A stretch of DNA of 42,170 bases from Okeania sp. SIO2C9 (GCF_010672455.1 NZ_JAAHGO010000077.1:1-42170), one strand, 5' to 3'. Shown: positions 27,275-37,258, numbered from the stretch's first letter. Made by a program: numbers and translations. Notes: generated from the sequence alone by a model not told the origin.

Positions 27275-27909
27275 TGTGTATTCAGAAGTGATAAAAAATC
27301 ATACCAAATATCAAAAGTATTGCTACATATCTTTGAGGGTTAGGGAGTAGGGAGTAGGGTTCAAAGAAATAGAATATTTTGGTTTAATACCGGGAATCTT
27401 TACAAACATTACTTAACCATTATTATGACTTAATAACTGAAGTTTTAATGAAGTATAGCATTATTTTGGGGAATTGGTATAATTAGTTATTAGGGGTTAA
27501 TTAAAACAGATTTACTGTTGACTTGATAATTTTAGTAAATGAAATTTTACCATTATTTGATGGTGTTTTTTAGGGTTATATATTTCAGTAAAATCATGGC
27601 TTTTTTTAAGCATTAACTAGATTTTTTGACTAGGGTTAAAATTTACCAGAGTAACCTTCATACTAAGTTTTAAAATTTTGTTAAGGGAAATTAGCCCACA
27701 AATTTTTACAGCCTAAAATACCTGATTGATTTGACTATTTAATTTTGGCAAAATTTCCGTGAAGTAAGACTAAGAAAAATCCTCCCTTCTGTAAAATCAA
27801 CAGTTTAAGCAACACGACCTAAAATACCTGATTGATTTGACATTTAATTTTAGCAAAATTTCCGTGAAATAAGACTTAAAAAAATCCTCCCTTCTGTAAA
27901 ATCAACAGT
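27275..27909. repeat. Spacer with a tandem duplication of the phnM 3' end
   Basis: No gene seen. The left part holds AT-rich sequence and a repeat shared with 25490 (acttaataactgaagttt ... tatagcatta). The right part is the first copy of the 106-bp tandem duplication described separately. Confidence 0.7.
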
Positions 27910-27923
27910 TTAAGCAACACGAC
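27712..27923 (-). repeat. 106-bp tandem duplication including the phnM stop
   Basis: Two copies, 27712-27817 and 27818-27923. Each goes from cctaaaatacctgattgatt through tttccgtgaa and tcctcccttctgtaaaatca to cagtttaagcaacacgac. The right-hand copy contains the real last codons of phnM and its TAA; the left-hand copy repeats them outside the gene. There are only a few mismatches. Confidence 0.9.
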
Positions 27924-29046
27924 GGCCATTAACGATCGTTGAAGTTAAATGGGGGACTATACCATCATCATGTACCGTAATTATATCGGCACGTTTGCCA
28001 ACTTCTAAACTTCCTCTATCGTGAGATAAATTAATAGTTTTAGCCGGATTAATTGTAATTAATTTCATCGCTTCATATAAAGGTTTACCAATTTTCTGAC
28101 TAATAATAAAAATAGATTGTAATAAACTCCGAGGTACATAATCTGAAGAAATTACATCTACTAAATTTTGCTCTACCAATTCCATTGCAGATACATTTCC
28201 AGAATGAGAACCTCCTAATACTAAATTCGGCGCTCCCATCAATACTTGTAATCCAGAATTATGAGCTTCTTTTGCTGCTTCTAAAGTAGTTGGAAATTCT
28301 GCTAAAACTGCTCCATTTTCTAAAGCTTCTTGCACATGACTTATTGTTGCATCATCGTGAGAAGCTAGAGAGATTCCATTTTGTTTTGCTAATTCAACTA
28401 ATGCTTGACGATTTTTAGGAGCATATTGTTGTTGAGTTTCCTGACGATGGGCAATAAATTTATTCATTTCTACTTCGCTAATTCCATACTTACCCATGTA
28501 ATATTCTTTATATTTTTCCACACTCACAAATTGTCTTTGACCAGGAGTATGATCCATCAAAGACATGAGAGAAAGAAACGGATTCTTTGCATATTTTTCT
28601 GCAGCAGTAAATATATCTTCAAAGGAAATTTCACAACGTAAATGTAGCCGATGATCTGTAAGAAGTCTACCTGTTTTTTGCCCCTCAAAAATAGCTTCAA
28701 TCATTTCACCAAAACGCTTAACTCGGACAGAATTAGGTTTAATATCTCCAATGGCGATCGCGTCACAAACTGTTGTAATTCCAGAAGTAATTAAGTCTCG
28801 GTCGTGGTAAGATACTGCTGCTGCTAAAGGCCATTTTACAGCAGGGCGAGGAGACATACATTTTTCTAGGTTATCTGTATGAAGTTCTATTAATCCAGGC
28901 ATTAAATATTCTCCTTGACCATCTTGACCAATATTAACTATTCCTGGCTGAATTTCGGCTATTTTTCCATCACGAACTATTAGAGTACCAATAGTTTCTT
29001 GGTCTGGTAATTGTAGGCGATAGTTTGTGTAAATTTGTTCGTTCAT
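27910..29046 (-). CDS. phnM: Alpha-D-ribose 1-methylphosphonate 5-triphosphate diphosphatase
   Basis: 378 residues, the usual length. It is an amidohydrolase-fold enzyme with metal-binding motifs MPGLIELHTDNLEK (about residues 50-62), LASHDDAT (about 226-233) and SSDYVPRSLLQ (about 297-307). It removes pyrophosphate from the PhnGHIL product, giving ribose 1-phosphonate 5-phosphate for PhnJ. It is separated from phnL by 1.9 kb that includes an opposite-strand gene, so it needs its own promoter, unlike in compact phn operons. Its 3' end has been tandemly duplicated. Confidence 0.94.
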   Translation of the reverse strand: MNEQIYTNYRLQLPDQETIGTLIVRDGKIAEIQPGIVNIGQDGQGEYLMPGLIELHTDNLEKCMSPRPAVKWPLAAAVSYHDRDLITSGITTVCDAIAIGDIKPNSVRVKRFGEMIEAIFEGQKTGRLLTDHRLHLRCEISFEDIFTAAEKYAKNPFLSLMSLMDHTPGQRQFVSVEKYKEYYMGKYGISEVEMNKFIAHRQETQQQYAPKNRQALVELAKQNGISLASHDDATISHVQEALENGAVLAEFPTTLEAAKEAHNSGLQVLMGAPNLVLGGSHSGNVSAMELVEQNLVDVISSDYVPRSLLQSIFIISQKIGKPLYEAMKLITINPAKTINLSHDRGSLEVGKRADIITVHDDGIVPHLTSTIVNGRRVA

Positions 29047-29157
29047 ATTTATTTAATCAAAAGTTAATCTTAAATTAACTAATTGGAATTTTGAGTTTCT
29101 CTATAGTAACCTCTATTTCTGTTAAAATACAGGAGCAGTTTTGAAAGATTGATTTAT

Positions 29158-29451
29158 ATGATAGTACATATAGTTTTATTTAAGTGGCATCCAGATACTT
29201 CAGCAGAAAATATTGCCTCGGTTATGTCTGCTTTGAAAGGAATGAAAGGGAAAGTCCCGGAAATAATTGATATATCTTGTGGGAATAATTTCTCGGAACT
29301 TTCTCAAGGTTTTCAAAATGGTTTAGTAGTGAAATTTAAGGATAAAGCTGATCTTGATGCTTATGCAAAAAACGCCTATCATCAAGAAATTATCAAGACT
29401 TTGATTAAGCCAATTTTGGCAGATAAAATTACTATTGATTATGAAGTTTAA
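29158..29451 (+). CDS. Dabb (stress-responsive A/B barrel) domain protein
   Basis: 97 residues from ATG at 29158; a TTG three codons upstream is less likely. The single domain has MIVHIVLFKWHPDTSAE, the ALKGMKGKVPEI segment, LVVKFKDKADLDAYA and a C-terminal YHQEIIKTLIKPILAD. These are the hallmarks of the Dabb dimeric ferredoxin-like fold. Functions in the family vary and most bacterial members are uncharacterised. It lies between phnL and phnM on the opposite strand, 111 bp from the phnM start, so the two share a divergent promoter region. A role in phosphonate use is possible but only suggested by position. Confidence 0.85.
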   Translation: MIVHIVLFKWHPDTSAENIASVMSALKGMKGKVPEIIDISCGNNFSELSQGFQNGLVVKFKDKADLDAYAKNAYHQEIIKTLIKPILADKITIDYEV

Positions 29452-30922
29452 CTTTAAGCATTTCCTACGGAATGCTGCGCAAACAGGTATCAGCTATCAG
29501 CCATCAGCTATTAACTTAATTGTCCTTGAAGGAGGAATCAAAATTGAAAGATTTAACAGAATTAAAGGCGTTGCACAGCGACGAATGATTTGAGATTTTT
29601 GATTGAATTGGATTGTGGATTAATCAATTGCTAGAATCATTAATATTAAGTTTTTTTAGTCAAAGTCTAAACTAATTTTTGGCAATATCATTCCATAATG
29701 TGCAATCCCAAATTAAAAGTATAAAATAAATAAGCTACTTGCTCACGACTCAATATTACTCAAATCCTCAAACTACTAATTCCTGTTAACGTAGTTCCTC
29801 CGGAGGAGGAAAACTGACTGCTAATGGCTGAATGCTTATGTTTAACTCTCTTAATTCCTGGGGGGGAAGAGAATTCAATAATTGATAATTGATAATGGAT
29901 AATTGATAATTAACTCTCCCTAAAAGAAAGAGGATTGAATAAAGGAAAATTTTTTCTCTCTTGGTCGATGGTCGGACAGCGAGGACACCTCGCCATCCCA
30001 CCCTTCGGGAAGCTGCGAAGAGAGAACTCCGTTCCGCTGTCGCGTTTCGCGTCAGCGTTGCGAAGCAAACGACCGCTTGTTTCTCCTTTAAAGGAGAGGC
30101 TTTAAACCTTAATTATTCAGTAAAAATATGGCAAAAAGCAGAGGGTTAATTAAGGTTAATTATTGATATTCTATAGTTCCTAATGTTCCATAAGCTCTAA
30201 CTTTCTTTTGCGATAAAATATAAAACTTTCAACCTTCTCATTTTTTTCTTTTTCTAGATGTTGTTTTTAAGAAAAACTACCCAATAGTCAAAAAATGATA
30301 CTGTTCAATGAAAAATGTTTTAAATTCACTATTTGGTCTGGAAAATTGTTTAAGTTTCATTGTAATAATTTCCTGCGGAATTCTGCGCAAACAGCTATTA
30401 GCTGTTAGTTCGAGCGCAATAAAACTTTCCTCTGAAGGAAGTGTTTAAATGAATATAGACTTTAACCTCAAAATAACCTGCTTTTGTAAGATTTAATTAT
30501 CACTGGATTCTGGCTTAATAATACTCCTTAATATGTAAGCATTTCCTGCGGAATGCTGCACAAACAGCCATAAGCAGTCAGCTCTCAGCTTTTTAATTAA
30601 TCAAGCAACCATCGGCTTAATTTCATAATACATTTTCAACTAATTATTGGAAATCTCTCAATTACTTTTTCCTCCTTTAAAGGTAATAAAAAAAGCTGAT
30701 AGCTGATGGCTGATAGCTGAATGCTTACCTGAATATAGGGTTTAATAAAGCTCAAAAGCAATAGCTGATAGCTGACAGCTGAATGCTTACGTTTCATTAG
30801 ACATATTCAAAAATTAAAATAAAATCAATTATCGTACATAAATAAAATAATCAATTATTTCCCCTTACTTTGTACGGACGTTCCATGCAACATCCGTCCT
30901 CTTTTATGGAGACATATATTAG
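29452..30922. repeat. 1.5-kb repeat region between the Dabb gene and phnL
   Basis: No gene seen. It contains three family F motifs (about 29459, 30368 and 30539: atttcctgcggaatgctgc.caaacagc), each followed by agctatcagc-type heptamers, matching tails gctgatagctgaatgctta near 30711 and 30767, a family A copy with an extra GC-rich block (29874-30123), and a decayed GGACGTT.CATGCAACATCC palindrome near 30874. Confidence 0.65.
29874..30123 (-). repeat. Modular family A element, copy 6, with extra insert
   Basis: Blocks: heptamers attgataa, aactctccctaaaag, aggattgaat, cttggtcgatggtcgg, CGAGGACACCTCGCCATCCC, then an extra GC-rich insert (ttcgggaagctgcgaagaga .. gtcgcgtttcgcgtcagc), gcaaacgaccgctt, CTCCTTTAAAGGAG and attattcagtaa. 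Confidence 0.75.
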
Positions 30923-31660
30923 TTAAATTCCAAACATAATTTCTCTGGTACAAAGTCTTCGTTTTACTTCTTCATCATGGAAAATGCCGATTAAACCACA
31001 GCCATTAACTAGGCGTTTTTCTAAAAGTTCAATTACTACTTGACGATTGACAGAATCTAGAGCTGATGTTGGTTCATCTAATAATAAAATTGGATAATCA
31101 ACTGTTAAGCTTCTGGCTAGATTAATTCGTTGTTTTTCACCTCCAGAAAAAGTAGTAGGAGAAAGATGCCAAAGACGTTTTGGTAAATTCAATATTTCAA
31201 ATAATTCTGCCACTTTTTGATAGGCTACTTTTGGCTGAATTCCTAATTCTAATAAAGGCTCTGCTGCTACTTCTAAAGCTGGTACACGAGGAATTACTCG
31301 TAAAAATTGACTAACATAACCAATAGTATTTTTTCGTACTTCTAATATTTGATGGGGTGCTAATTTAGGAAGATCGACCCAGGTAGATTTATGTTTGATT
31401 AAAACCGAACCTTTATCGACTCGATAGTTACCGTAAAGACAACGCATAAATGTAGATTTTCCCGAACCAGACTTACCGGATAAAGCAATACATTCTCCTG
31501 CTGTTAAACTGAGAGAAATATTTTTTAATACCGATAATTTTACTCCACCTTGGTTGTGTAAAGTAAAGCTCTTTTCTAATGCTTCTGCTTTTAATAATAA
31601 AGAGTTTTCTGGGAAAGTATTTTCTGGCTGATTATTTGCTGTTAGTAGTTGAGTAGTCAT
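30923..31660 (-). CDS. phnL: C-P lyase system ATP-binding protein PhnL
   Basis: 245 residues. Walker A GKSGSGKST, the PhnL-like MRCLYGNYRVDKGSV segment, signature FSGGEKQRINLAR, Walker B PILLLDEPTSALD and a terminal switch IFHDEEVKRR. PhnL works with PhnG, H and I to couple ATP and the phosphonate into ribose 1-phosphonate 5-triphosphate; it is not a transporter ATPase. The start at 31658-31660 is certain because the N-terminus MTTQLLT is part of a leader copied several times upstream. It is separated from phnK by 1.7 kb of repeats. Confidence 0.93.
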   Translation of the reverse strand: MTTQLLTANNQPENTFPENSLLLKAEALEKSFTLHNQGGVKLSVLKNISLSLTAGECIALSGKSGSGKSTFMRCLYGNYRVDKGSVLIKHKSTWVDLPKLAPHQILEVRKNTIGYVSQFLRVIPRVPALEVAAEPLLELGIQPKVAYQKVAELFEILNLPKRLWHLSPTTFSGGEKQRINLARSLTVDYPILLLDEPTSALDSVNRQVVIELLEKRLVNGCGLIGIFHDEEVKRRLCTREIMFGI

Positions 31661-31727
31661 AAATAATTTCTCATATTTGAGTACCGTGAAATGCTAATGC
31701 TGAAAAATTTGTTTCCCTGAGATTGGG

Positions 31728-31912
31728 TAATACTAATTTGAAAAAAGAATGTTACGAATAATAAGAGCTAATTAAAATACTTTATCAGAGATACCTCATG
31801 GACTAAAAAGATAAATTCAGACCTAAAAACTGCCATTAAAGCCATTCCCATATGACTCCTGACTCCTAAGAAATATCCTAGCTATTTGTAGCAAACATTT
31901 ATCAATTTGGTA
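31728..31912 (-). repeat. MITE-like family B, copy 3
   Basis: Reverse orientation: taatactaatttgaaaaaag, aatgttacgaataataag, gataaattcagacc, gactcctgactcc, tagctatttgtagcaaac and tatcaatttggtat. The blocks match 34184-34393 in opposite order. It lies 68 bp upstream of the phnL start. Confidence 0.7.
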
Positions 31913-32030
31913 TGATACCATTTCTCAAAAACTTTTCTACATTTTATTGAGTAGGGGAGTGGGGGAGTGAGGGAGTTGAGGAGAAGTAAACATCATAATT
32001 CAACTACTTTATAGTTTTTTTGATTGTCAT

Positions 32031-32760
32031 ATTGCTGAAACAAATAAAGGGATGAGATTTTTTTCCTCATTCCTTTACTTGTGCTTTGAGTGGTCAATAA
32101 ATTTAAACCACACTATTTTCTAGCTGATGATTAGTTATTAGGGTTTGAGTAGTCATCAATAATTTCTTATCTCTAACTCAGGTGAGATACTAATGCTGAA
32201 AAATTTGCTTCTCACCATGTTGGGTCAACTCAAAAGAGGCTAGATAATTTGATAATTCCTTAGTCAATATTCAACTACTGTATAGTTGTTTTTAATTTTC
32301 ATATTGCTGAAAAAACAAAGGGATGAGAATTTTTTCCTCATTCCTTTACTTGTGCTTTGAGTAGTCAATAAATTTCAACCACACTATTTTCTAGCTGATG
32401 ATTAGTTATTAGGATTTGAGTAGTCATCAATAATTTCTTATCTCTAACTCAGGTGAGATACTAATGCTGAAAAATTTGCTTCTCACCATGTTGGGTCAAC
32501 TCAAAAGAGGCTAGATAATTTGATAATTCCTTAGTCAATATTCAACTACTGTATAGTTGTTTTTAATTTTCATATTGCTGAAACAAGTAAAGGGATGAGA
32601 ATTTTTTCCTCATTCCTTTACTTGTGCTTTGAGTAGTCATCAAGAATTTTTCATCTCTAAGTCAGGTAAGATACTAATGCTGAAAAATTTGTTTCTCATA
32701 AGTTGGGTAAACTCAAAAAATTTAACAAATATAGCAATAGGTAAAAGTCAAATTTTGGTA
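32031..32760 (-). repeat. Tandem copies of the phnL leader and start region
   Basis: Two full units of about 271 bp (32031-32302 and 32303-32573) and one partial unit from 32574. Each includes a minus-strand ATG in the context ATGACTACTCAA (MTTQ), at 32156, 32427 and 32640, the same as the true phnL start at 31660. They share its upstream sequence (tactaatgctgaaaaatttg in the plus reading). The first copy encodes MTTQTLITNHQLENSVV then stop, against MTTQLLTANNQPENTF in phnL. The two full units are nearly identical to each other but clearly diverged from the real leader. Each unit also holds a cattcctttacttg / aagggatgag stem. Confidence 0.88.
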
Positions 32761-33175
32761 GAAGTCAGGAATAGGCAAAAGAAAAGGTGCACATCAGACA
32801 AACCAGGACAAAAAAAGATGTAATTTTGACAAAAGTCATAATTTTTTTTCTTCGCTCTTTCTGCCTTAAGATTATGTCCGTTGGCGCGGGTTTGTGTAAA
32901 CTAAAGCGTGAATATATACAGGAAATTAAAGTTTTTTTCTTGCTCTTAAACCTTTCTGCCTTTTCCCTTTTCCCTCTTCCTTGCCTTTGCTGAAAAATTT
33001 GTTTCTCATAAGTTGGGTAAACTCAAAAAATTTAACATATATAGTAATAGGTAAAAGTCAAATTTTGGCAGAAGTCAGGAATAGGCTAAAGAAAAGGTGC
33101 ACATCAGAAACCTTCCTGCCTCTTCCCTCTTCCTTCCTGCCTCTTCCCTCTTCCTTCTTACTTCTTACTTCTTCC

Positions 33176-33308
33176 TTACCAAAAAATGAGGGTATGTGCC
33201 TCCCCTTTTAAGGGGATGAAAAAAATATTTAGTTCAGTATTTCAAGCCTCCGACTTCAGTCGGAGGTTCACTGATAACTGATAACTGATAACTGATAACT
33301 GAAATGAC
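33176..33308 (-). repeat. 133-bp hairpin element, inverted copy of 1631-1763
   Basis: Perfect reverse-complement match to 1631-1763 across all 133 bases by eye, including the four ctgataa heptamers and the homopolymer lengths. Identity in homopolymers argues for a very recent copying or transposition event. Confidence 0.88.
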
Positions 33309-33349
33309 CTTCACGCTGACAATAATGATACTACCGGACATGATATAAC

Positions 33350-34120
33350 TCATGGAATTAATGTTGAACTAACTAATTTTTGAGTATAAGAATGTTGAGG
33401 GTCATCTAATACTTGGTCAGTCAAACCAGACTCAACAATTTGCCCATTTTTCATTACTAATAAACGGTGAGCAAGTAGTCTAATTACCCCTAAATCATGG
33501 GTAACTAAAATTACACTTAAATTGAGAGTTCGCACCAGAGAACGAATTAAATCTAATAAACGAGCTTGTACCGAAACATCTAAACCTCCAGTAGGTTCAT
33601 CCATTAATATCAACCTCGGTTTTGTGACTAAAACACGAGCTAGTTGTAAACGTTGTTGCATCCCTCCAGAAAACATTTTTGGTAAGTCATCTATTCTATT
33701 AATATCTATTTCTACTTGGCTTAACCAATAAGCTGCTTCTTCCCGAATTTTTCCATAATTTTTTACTCCTATATTCATTAAACGTTCGCCAATATTTGCT
33801 CCGGCAGTTACGTTCATTCGCAAACCATCGCGAGGATTTTGTTGAACAAACCCCCATTCATTTCGCCTTAATAAACAACGATGGGTTTCTGATAGTTTTG
33901 GCAGTGTTAATACTTCTCCGTTAGAAGTAGTATAAGTTATATTTCCCTCTTCAATTGGTATATATCCTCCAATAGCATTTAATAAAGTAGATTTACCTGA
34001 ACCTGATTCTCCTACTATTCCTAAAACTTGGGCAGGATAGAGATTAAAAGAAACACAGTCACAAGCTTTTATATTCCTATAAAACTTACTCAATTTTTCA
34101 ACATTTAATAATGGTTCCAT
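33350..34120 (-). CDS. phnK: C-P lyase system ATP-binding protein PhnK
   Basis: 256 residues. Walker A GESGSGKST, Q-loop FVQQNPRDGLRM (the 'QNPRDGL' pattern is typical of PhnK), signature FSGGMQQRLQLAR, Walker B RLILMDEPTGGLDVS and H-loop VTHDLGV. PhnK binds the PhnGHIJ core complex and is required for in vivo C-P bond cleavage, with ATP cycling thought to remodel the complex. It is 402 bp downstream of phnJ on the same strand, with a family B element and repeats in between. Confidence 0.94.
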   Translation of the reverse strand: MEPLLNVEKLSKFYRNIKACDCVSFNLYPAQVLGIVGESGSGKSTLLNAIGGYIPIEEGNITYTTSNGEVLTLPKLSETHRCLLRRNEWGFVQQNPRDGLRMNVTAGANIGERLMNIGVKNYGKIREEAAYWLSQVEIDINRIDDLPKMFSGGMQQRLQLARVLVTKPRLILMDEPTGGLDVSVQARLLDLIRSLVRTLNLSVILVTHDLGVIRLLAHRLLVMKNGQIVESGLTDQVLDDPQHSYTQKLVSSTLIP

Positions 34121-34183
34121 AATTCACCATGATTTAGTTTTAATTTGGCTTTTATACTTCTTTTTTATCTGGACTTTTGGGTT

Positions 34184-34393
34184 TAATACCAATTTGATAA
34201 ATTTTTGCTACAAATAGCTAGGATATTTTTTAGGAGTCAGTTCTCAGGAGTCAGGAGTCATGAGTCAGAATGAATGGCTTTAATACCAGTTTTTAGGTTT
34301 GAATTTATCTTTTTCGTCCAAGAGACATCTCTGATAAAATATTTTAATTGCCCCTATTATTCGTAACATTCTTTTTTCAAATTGATATAATAC
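34184..34393 (+). repeat. MITE-like family B, copy 2
   Basis: About 210 bp with ends TAATACCAATTTGATAAA and AAATTGATATAATACC, an imperfect inverted repeat. The interior carries ggagtcag heptamers, tctttttcgtccaa and cgtaacattcttttttc. Confidence 0.75.
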
Positions 34394-34438
34394 CCCGCCG
34401 TCTACACGGTGCTTACAATTGGTTGGTGTTATCAGAAA

Positions 34439-34590
34439 CGAAGTGGCCTGTCAAAGACTATCCCCATCCACTTTTTCCTCCTTCCTTCTTGCTTCTTTCT
34501 TCTTCCTTCTTCAAGTGGCGCGTCAAAGACTATCCCCATTCACTTTTTCCTTTTTCCTTCTTCCTTCTTCCTTTTTCCTTCTTCCTTCTT
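34439..34590 (-). repeat. Tandem duplication of the phnJ 3' end with polypurine tract
   Basis: Two units of about 75 bp. Each begins aagtggc(c/g)(t/c)gtcaaagacta, continues tccccat.cactttttcc, then a variable (cttcctt)n pyrimidine run ending cttcttc. The right-hand unit encodes the last 16 or so codons and the stop of phnJ; the left-hand unit repeats that end outside the gene. Confidence 0.85.
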
Positions 34591-35473
34591 CAAGTTTTAT
34601 TTGCTGTTGATGACAATAATCTGTATCAGAACAGACCCACATTTTATTTCCTAGATCGTCTATCAAAATTTCATCCAAAAAACTTTCTGTAGAACCGCAA
34701 AATTCACAAGCTTTCTCCCATCTTTCTACAGTAAAAGGATAGTCTTCAAAATCTAAACTTTTCACCTGAGTATAAGGAGGTATTGCATAAATTCGCTTTT
34801 CTCTTCCCGCACCAAAAAGTTGCAAAGCAGGTAAATAATTCATTTTAGGATTATCAAATCGTGGGATAGGAGTCGGACTCATTATATAACGGTCATTTAC
34901 CATTACTGGATAATCATGGGTCGTAGCAAAATCTCCTAATCTCGTAATATCTTCATACAATTTTACATACATTGCTCCATAATCTTTTAAAGCGTGCATT
35001 TTTCTAGTTTCTTTTTCAGAGGGTTCTAACCATCTCAATGGTTCCGGGATAGGCACTTGATAAACAATAATTTGACCTTCCTGAAGTGGAGTTTCTGGAA
35101 TCCGATGGCGGGTTTGAATAATTGTTGCTTCTGTAGTTTTTTCTGTTGTTTCTATTCCACAAACTTTCACAAAAAAACGACGAATATTCACTGCATTTGT
35201 TGTATCATCCGCTCCTTGGTCAATTACTTTAAAAATGTCTTTTTTTCCAATGATTGAAGCTGTAACTTGAATGCCACCCGTACCCCATCCATAAGACATT
35301 GGCATTTCTCTGGAACCGAAAGGTATTTGATGACCAGGAATAGCGACTGCTTTAAGTAAAGCACGGCGAATAGAACGTTTTGTTTGTTCGTCTAAATAGG
35401 CAAAGTTAAAACCTTTTTCTGGTGAGTTATTTACTTTGCTATTTGTGCTTTCTAGATTTTGGTTATTTAACAT
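34523..35473 (-). CDS. phnJ: Alpha-D-ribose 1-methylphosphonate 5-phosphate C-P lyase
   Basis: 316 residues, longer than the usual 280-290. The catalytic cysteine set is CEFC ... CSDTDYC with spacing C-x2-C-x21-C-x5-C, exactly that of E. coli C241/C244/C266/C272. It binds a [4Fe-4S] cluster and contains the thiyl cysteine. The glycyl-radical region SYGWGTGGIQVT and VIQTRHRIPETPL-like IIQTRHRIPE are intact. It cleaves the C-P bond by radical SAM chemistry, giving the alkane and a cyclic ribose phosphate. The last 25 or so residues (LEEGRRKKEEGRRKKEK, then VNGDSL) are encoded by the polypurine repeat and look like an added tail. Confidence 0.95.
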   Translation of the reverse strand: MLNNQNLESTNSKVNNSPEKGFNFAYLDEQTKRSIRRALLKAVAIPGHQIPFGSREMPMSYGWGTGGIQVTASIIGKKDIFKVIDQGADDTTNAVNIRRFFVKVCGIETTEKTTEATIIQTRHRIPETPLQEGQIIVYQVPIPEPLRWLEPSEKETRKMHALKDYGAMYVKLYEDITRLGDFATTHDYPVMVNDRYIMSPTPIPRFDNPKMNYLPALQLFGAGREKRIYAIPPYTQVKSLDFEDYPFTVERWEKACEFCGSTESFLDEILIDDLGNKMWVCSDTDYCHQQQIKLEEGRRKKEEGRRKKEKVNGDSL

Positions 35474-36187
<714 letters not shown>

Positions 36188-37258
36188 TTAAATGTGTTCC
36201 TTCCGCAGCTTTCTAATTAAATTTATTTCTGCTTGAAAATCAATATAATGAGGTAATTTTGAATGTTGTACAAACCCTTGAGCTTGAACATTATCTGAGT
36301 GATACAAAACAAACTCCGGGTCTTGAGCAGGTCCTTGTATTTCCTCCCCCAATTCTTTAGCTTGCATGGCACGGTCCACTAACGCCATTGACATTGCTTT
36401 ACGCTCGTTATAGCCAAAAGTTAAACCATAACCACGGGTAAGTTGTGGTGCTGCTTCCTTACTACCTGTAAACATATTTACATTTTCAGCTTCAGTAATA
36501 GTAATCTCAGCGATCGCTATTTCAAAACCCAATTCTTCTGGACAAATAAAAACTTCTACTTCTCCCATTTTTATTTCTCCCGCGAAGGGATGGGTACGAC
36601 CATAACCCCTCTGAGTTGAATACCCTAAACTAAGTAAAAAACCCTCATCTGCACGAGCTAAATTTTGTAATCTCGCGTCTCTTTCAGCAGGTAATTTTAG
36701 AGGTTTTCTTGTTAAGTCATAAGGTTGTTTGTCATCTTCTACTTTTTCCTCATAAACTAACCCTTCTTTTTCTAAAATATTCATTACCCTGGGAAAATTT
36801 TCATCTAAGTTTAAATTTTGGCTTTGAGGTGCAGTATAATTATTTCCTTCCGCAGCTAATTTAAAGTCTAATAGTCGATGAATATAATCAAAAGTTGGTC
36901 CTAAATATTGACCTCCGGGAATATCTTTAAATATTGCAGAAATTCGCCGTCGAATCTTCATTTTGCTAGTATCCAATGGTTGACTATAATAAAGTCTTGG
37001 TAAAGTAGTTCGATATGCTCTTAATAAAAATATTGCTTCAACTAAATCGCCCCATGATTGTTTAATTGCTAAAGCAGCTAAGTCTGCATCGTAAAGGGCG
37101 CCTTCGCACATTACTCTATCTACTGCCAGGGTAAGTTGTTGTTTAATTTGCTCTAAACTGAGTTCAGAAATATTGGGGTCTCCCCGTCGTAAAGCTTGCA
37201 ATAGTGCTTCGGCATTTTTGATTGCTTCTTCTCCACCTTTTACTGCTACATAAGCCAT
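36188..37258 (-). CDS. phnI: C-P lyase core complex subunit PhnI
   Basis: 356 residues, family-typical. The N-terminus is MAYVAVKGGEEAIKNAEALL. Internal signatures are LRAYRTTLPRLYYSQPLDTS, FKDIPGGQYLGPTFDYIHRL and LTRGYGLTFGYNERKAMSMA, and the C-terminus includes FVLYHSDNVQAQGFVQHSKL. In the presence of PhnG, H and L, PhnI catalyses attack of the phosphonate on ATP C1'; alone it shows purine nucleosidase activity. It is separated from phnH by 771 bp of repeats on one side and from phnJ by 714 bp on the other. No key segment appears damaged. Confidence 0.95.
   Translation of the reverse strand: MAYVAVKGGEEAIKNAEALLQALRRGDPNISELSLEQIKQQLTLAVDRVMCEGALYDADLAALAIKQSWGDLVEAIFLLRAYRTTLPRLYYSQPLDTSKMKIRRRISAIFKDIPGGQYLGPTFDYIHRLLDFKLAAEGNNYTAPQSQNLNLDENFPRVMNILEKEGLVYEEKVEDDKQPYDLTRKPLKLPAERDARLQNLARADEGFLLSLGYSTQRGYGRTHPFAGEIKMGEVEVFICPEELGFEIAIAEITITEAENVNMFTGSKEAAPQLTRGYGLTFGYNERKAMSMALVDRAMQAKELGEEIQGPAQDPEFVLYHSDNVQAQGFVQHSKLPHYIDFQAEINLIRKLRKEHI

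Larger units (their letters stand above)
31661..33349. repeat. 1.7-kb repeat spacer between phnK and phnL
   Basis: No gene. It contains family B copy 3 (31728-31912), the 271-bp phnL-leader tandem array (32031-32760), a second copy of part of it (32987-33108, matching 32679-32800), C/T-rich runs at 33109-33175 and the 133-bp hairpin element (33176-33308). Short plus-strand openings at 32629-33211 are made of these repeats and are not called. Confidence 0.8.

Noticed and set aside
32629-33211. Three short plus-strand genes with shared sequence
   Set aside because: Their similarity comes from the duplicated phnL-leader DNA read on the wrong strand.
34348-34692. Ser/Phe/Leu-rich plus-strand gene
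   Set aside because: Translation of the polypyrimidine repeat in three frames, overlapping phnJ on the opposite strand.
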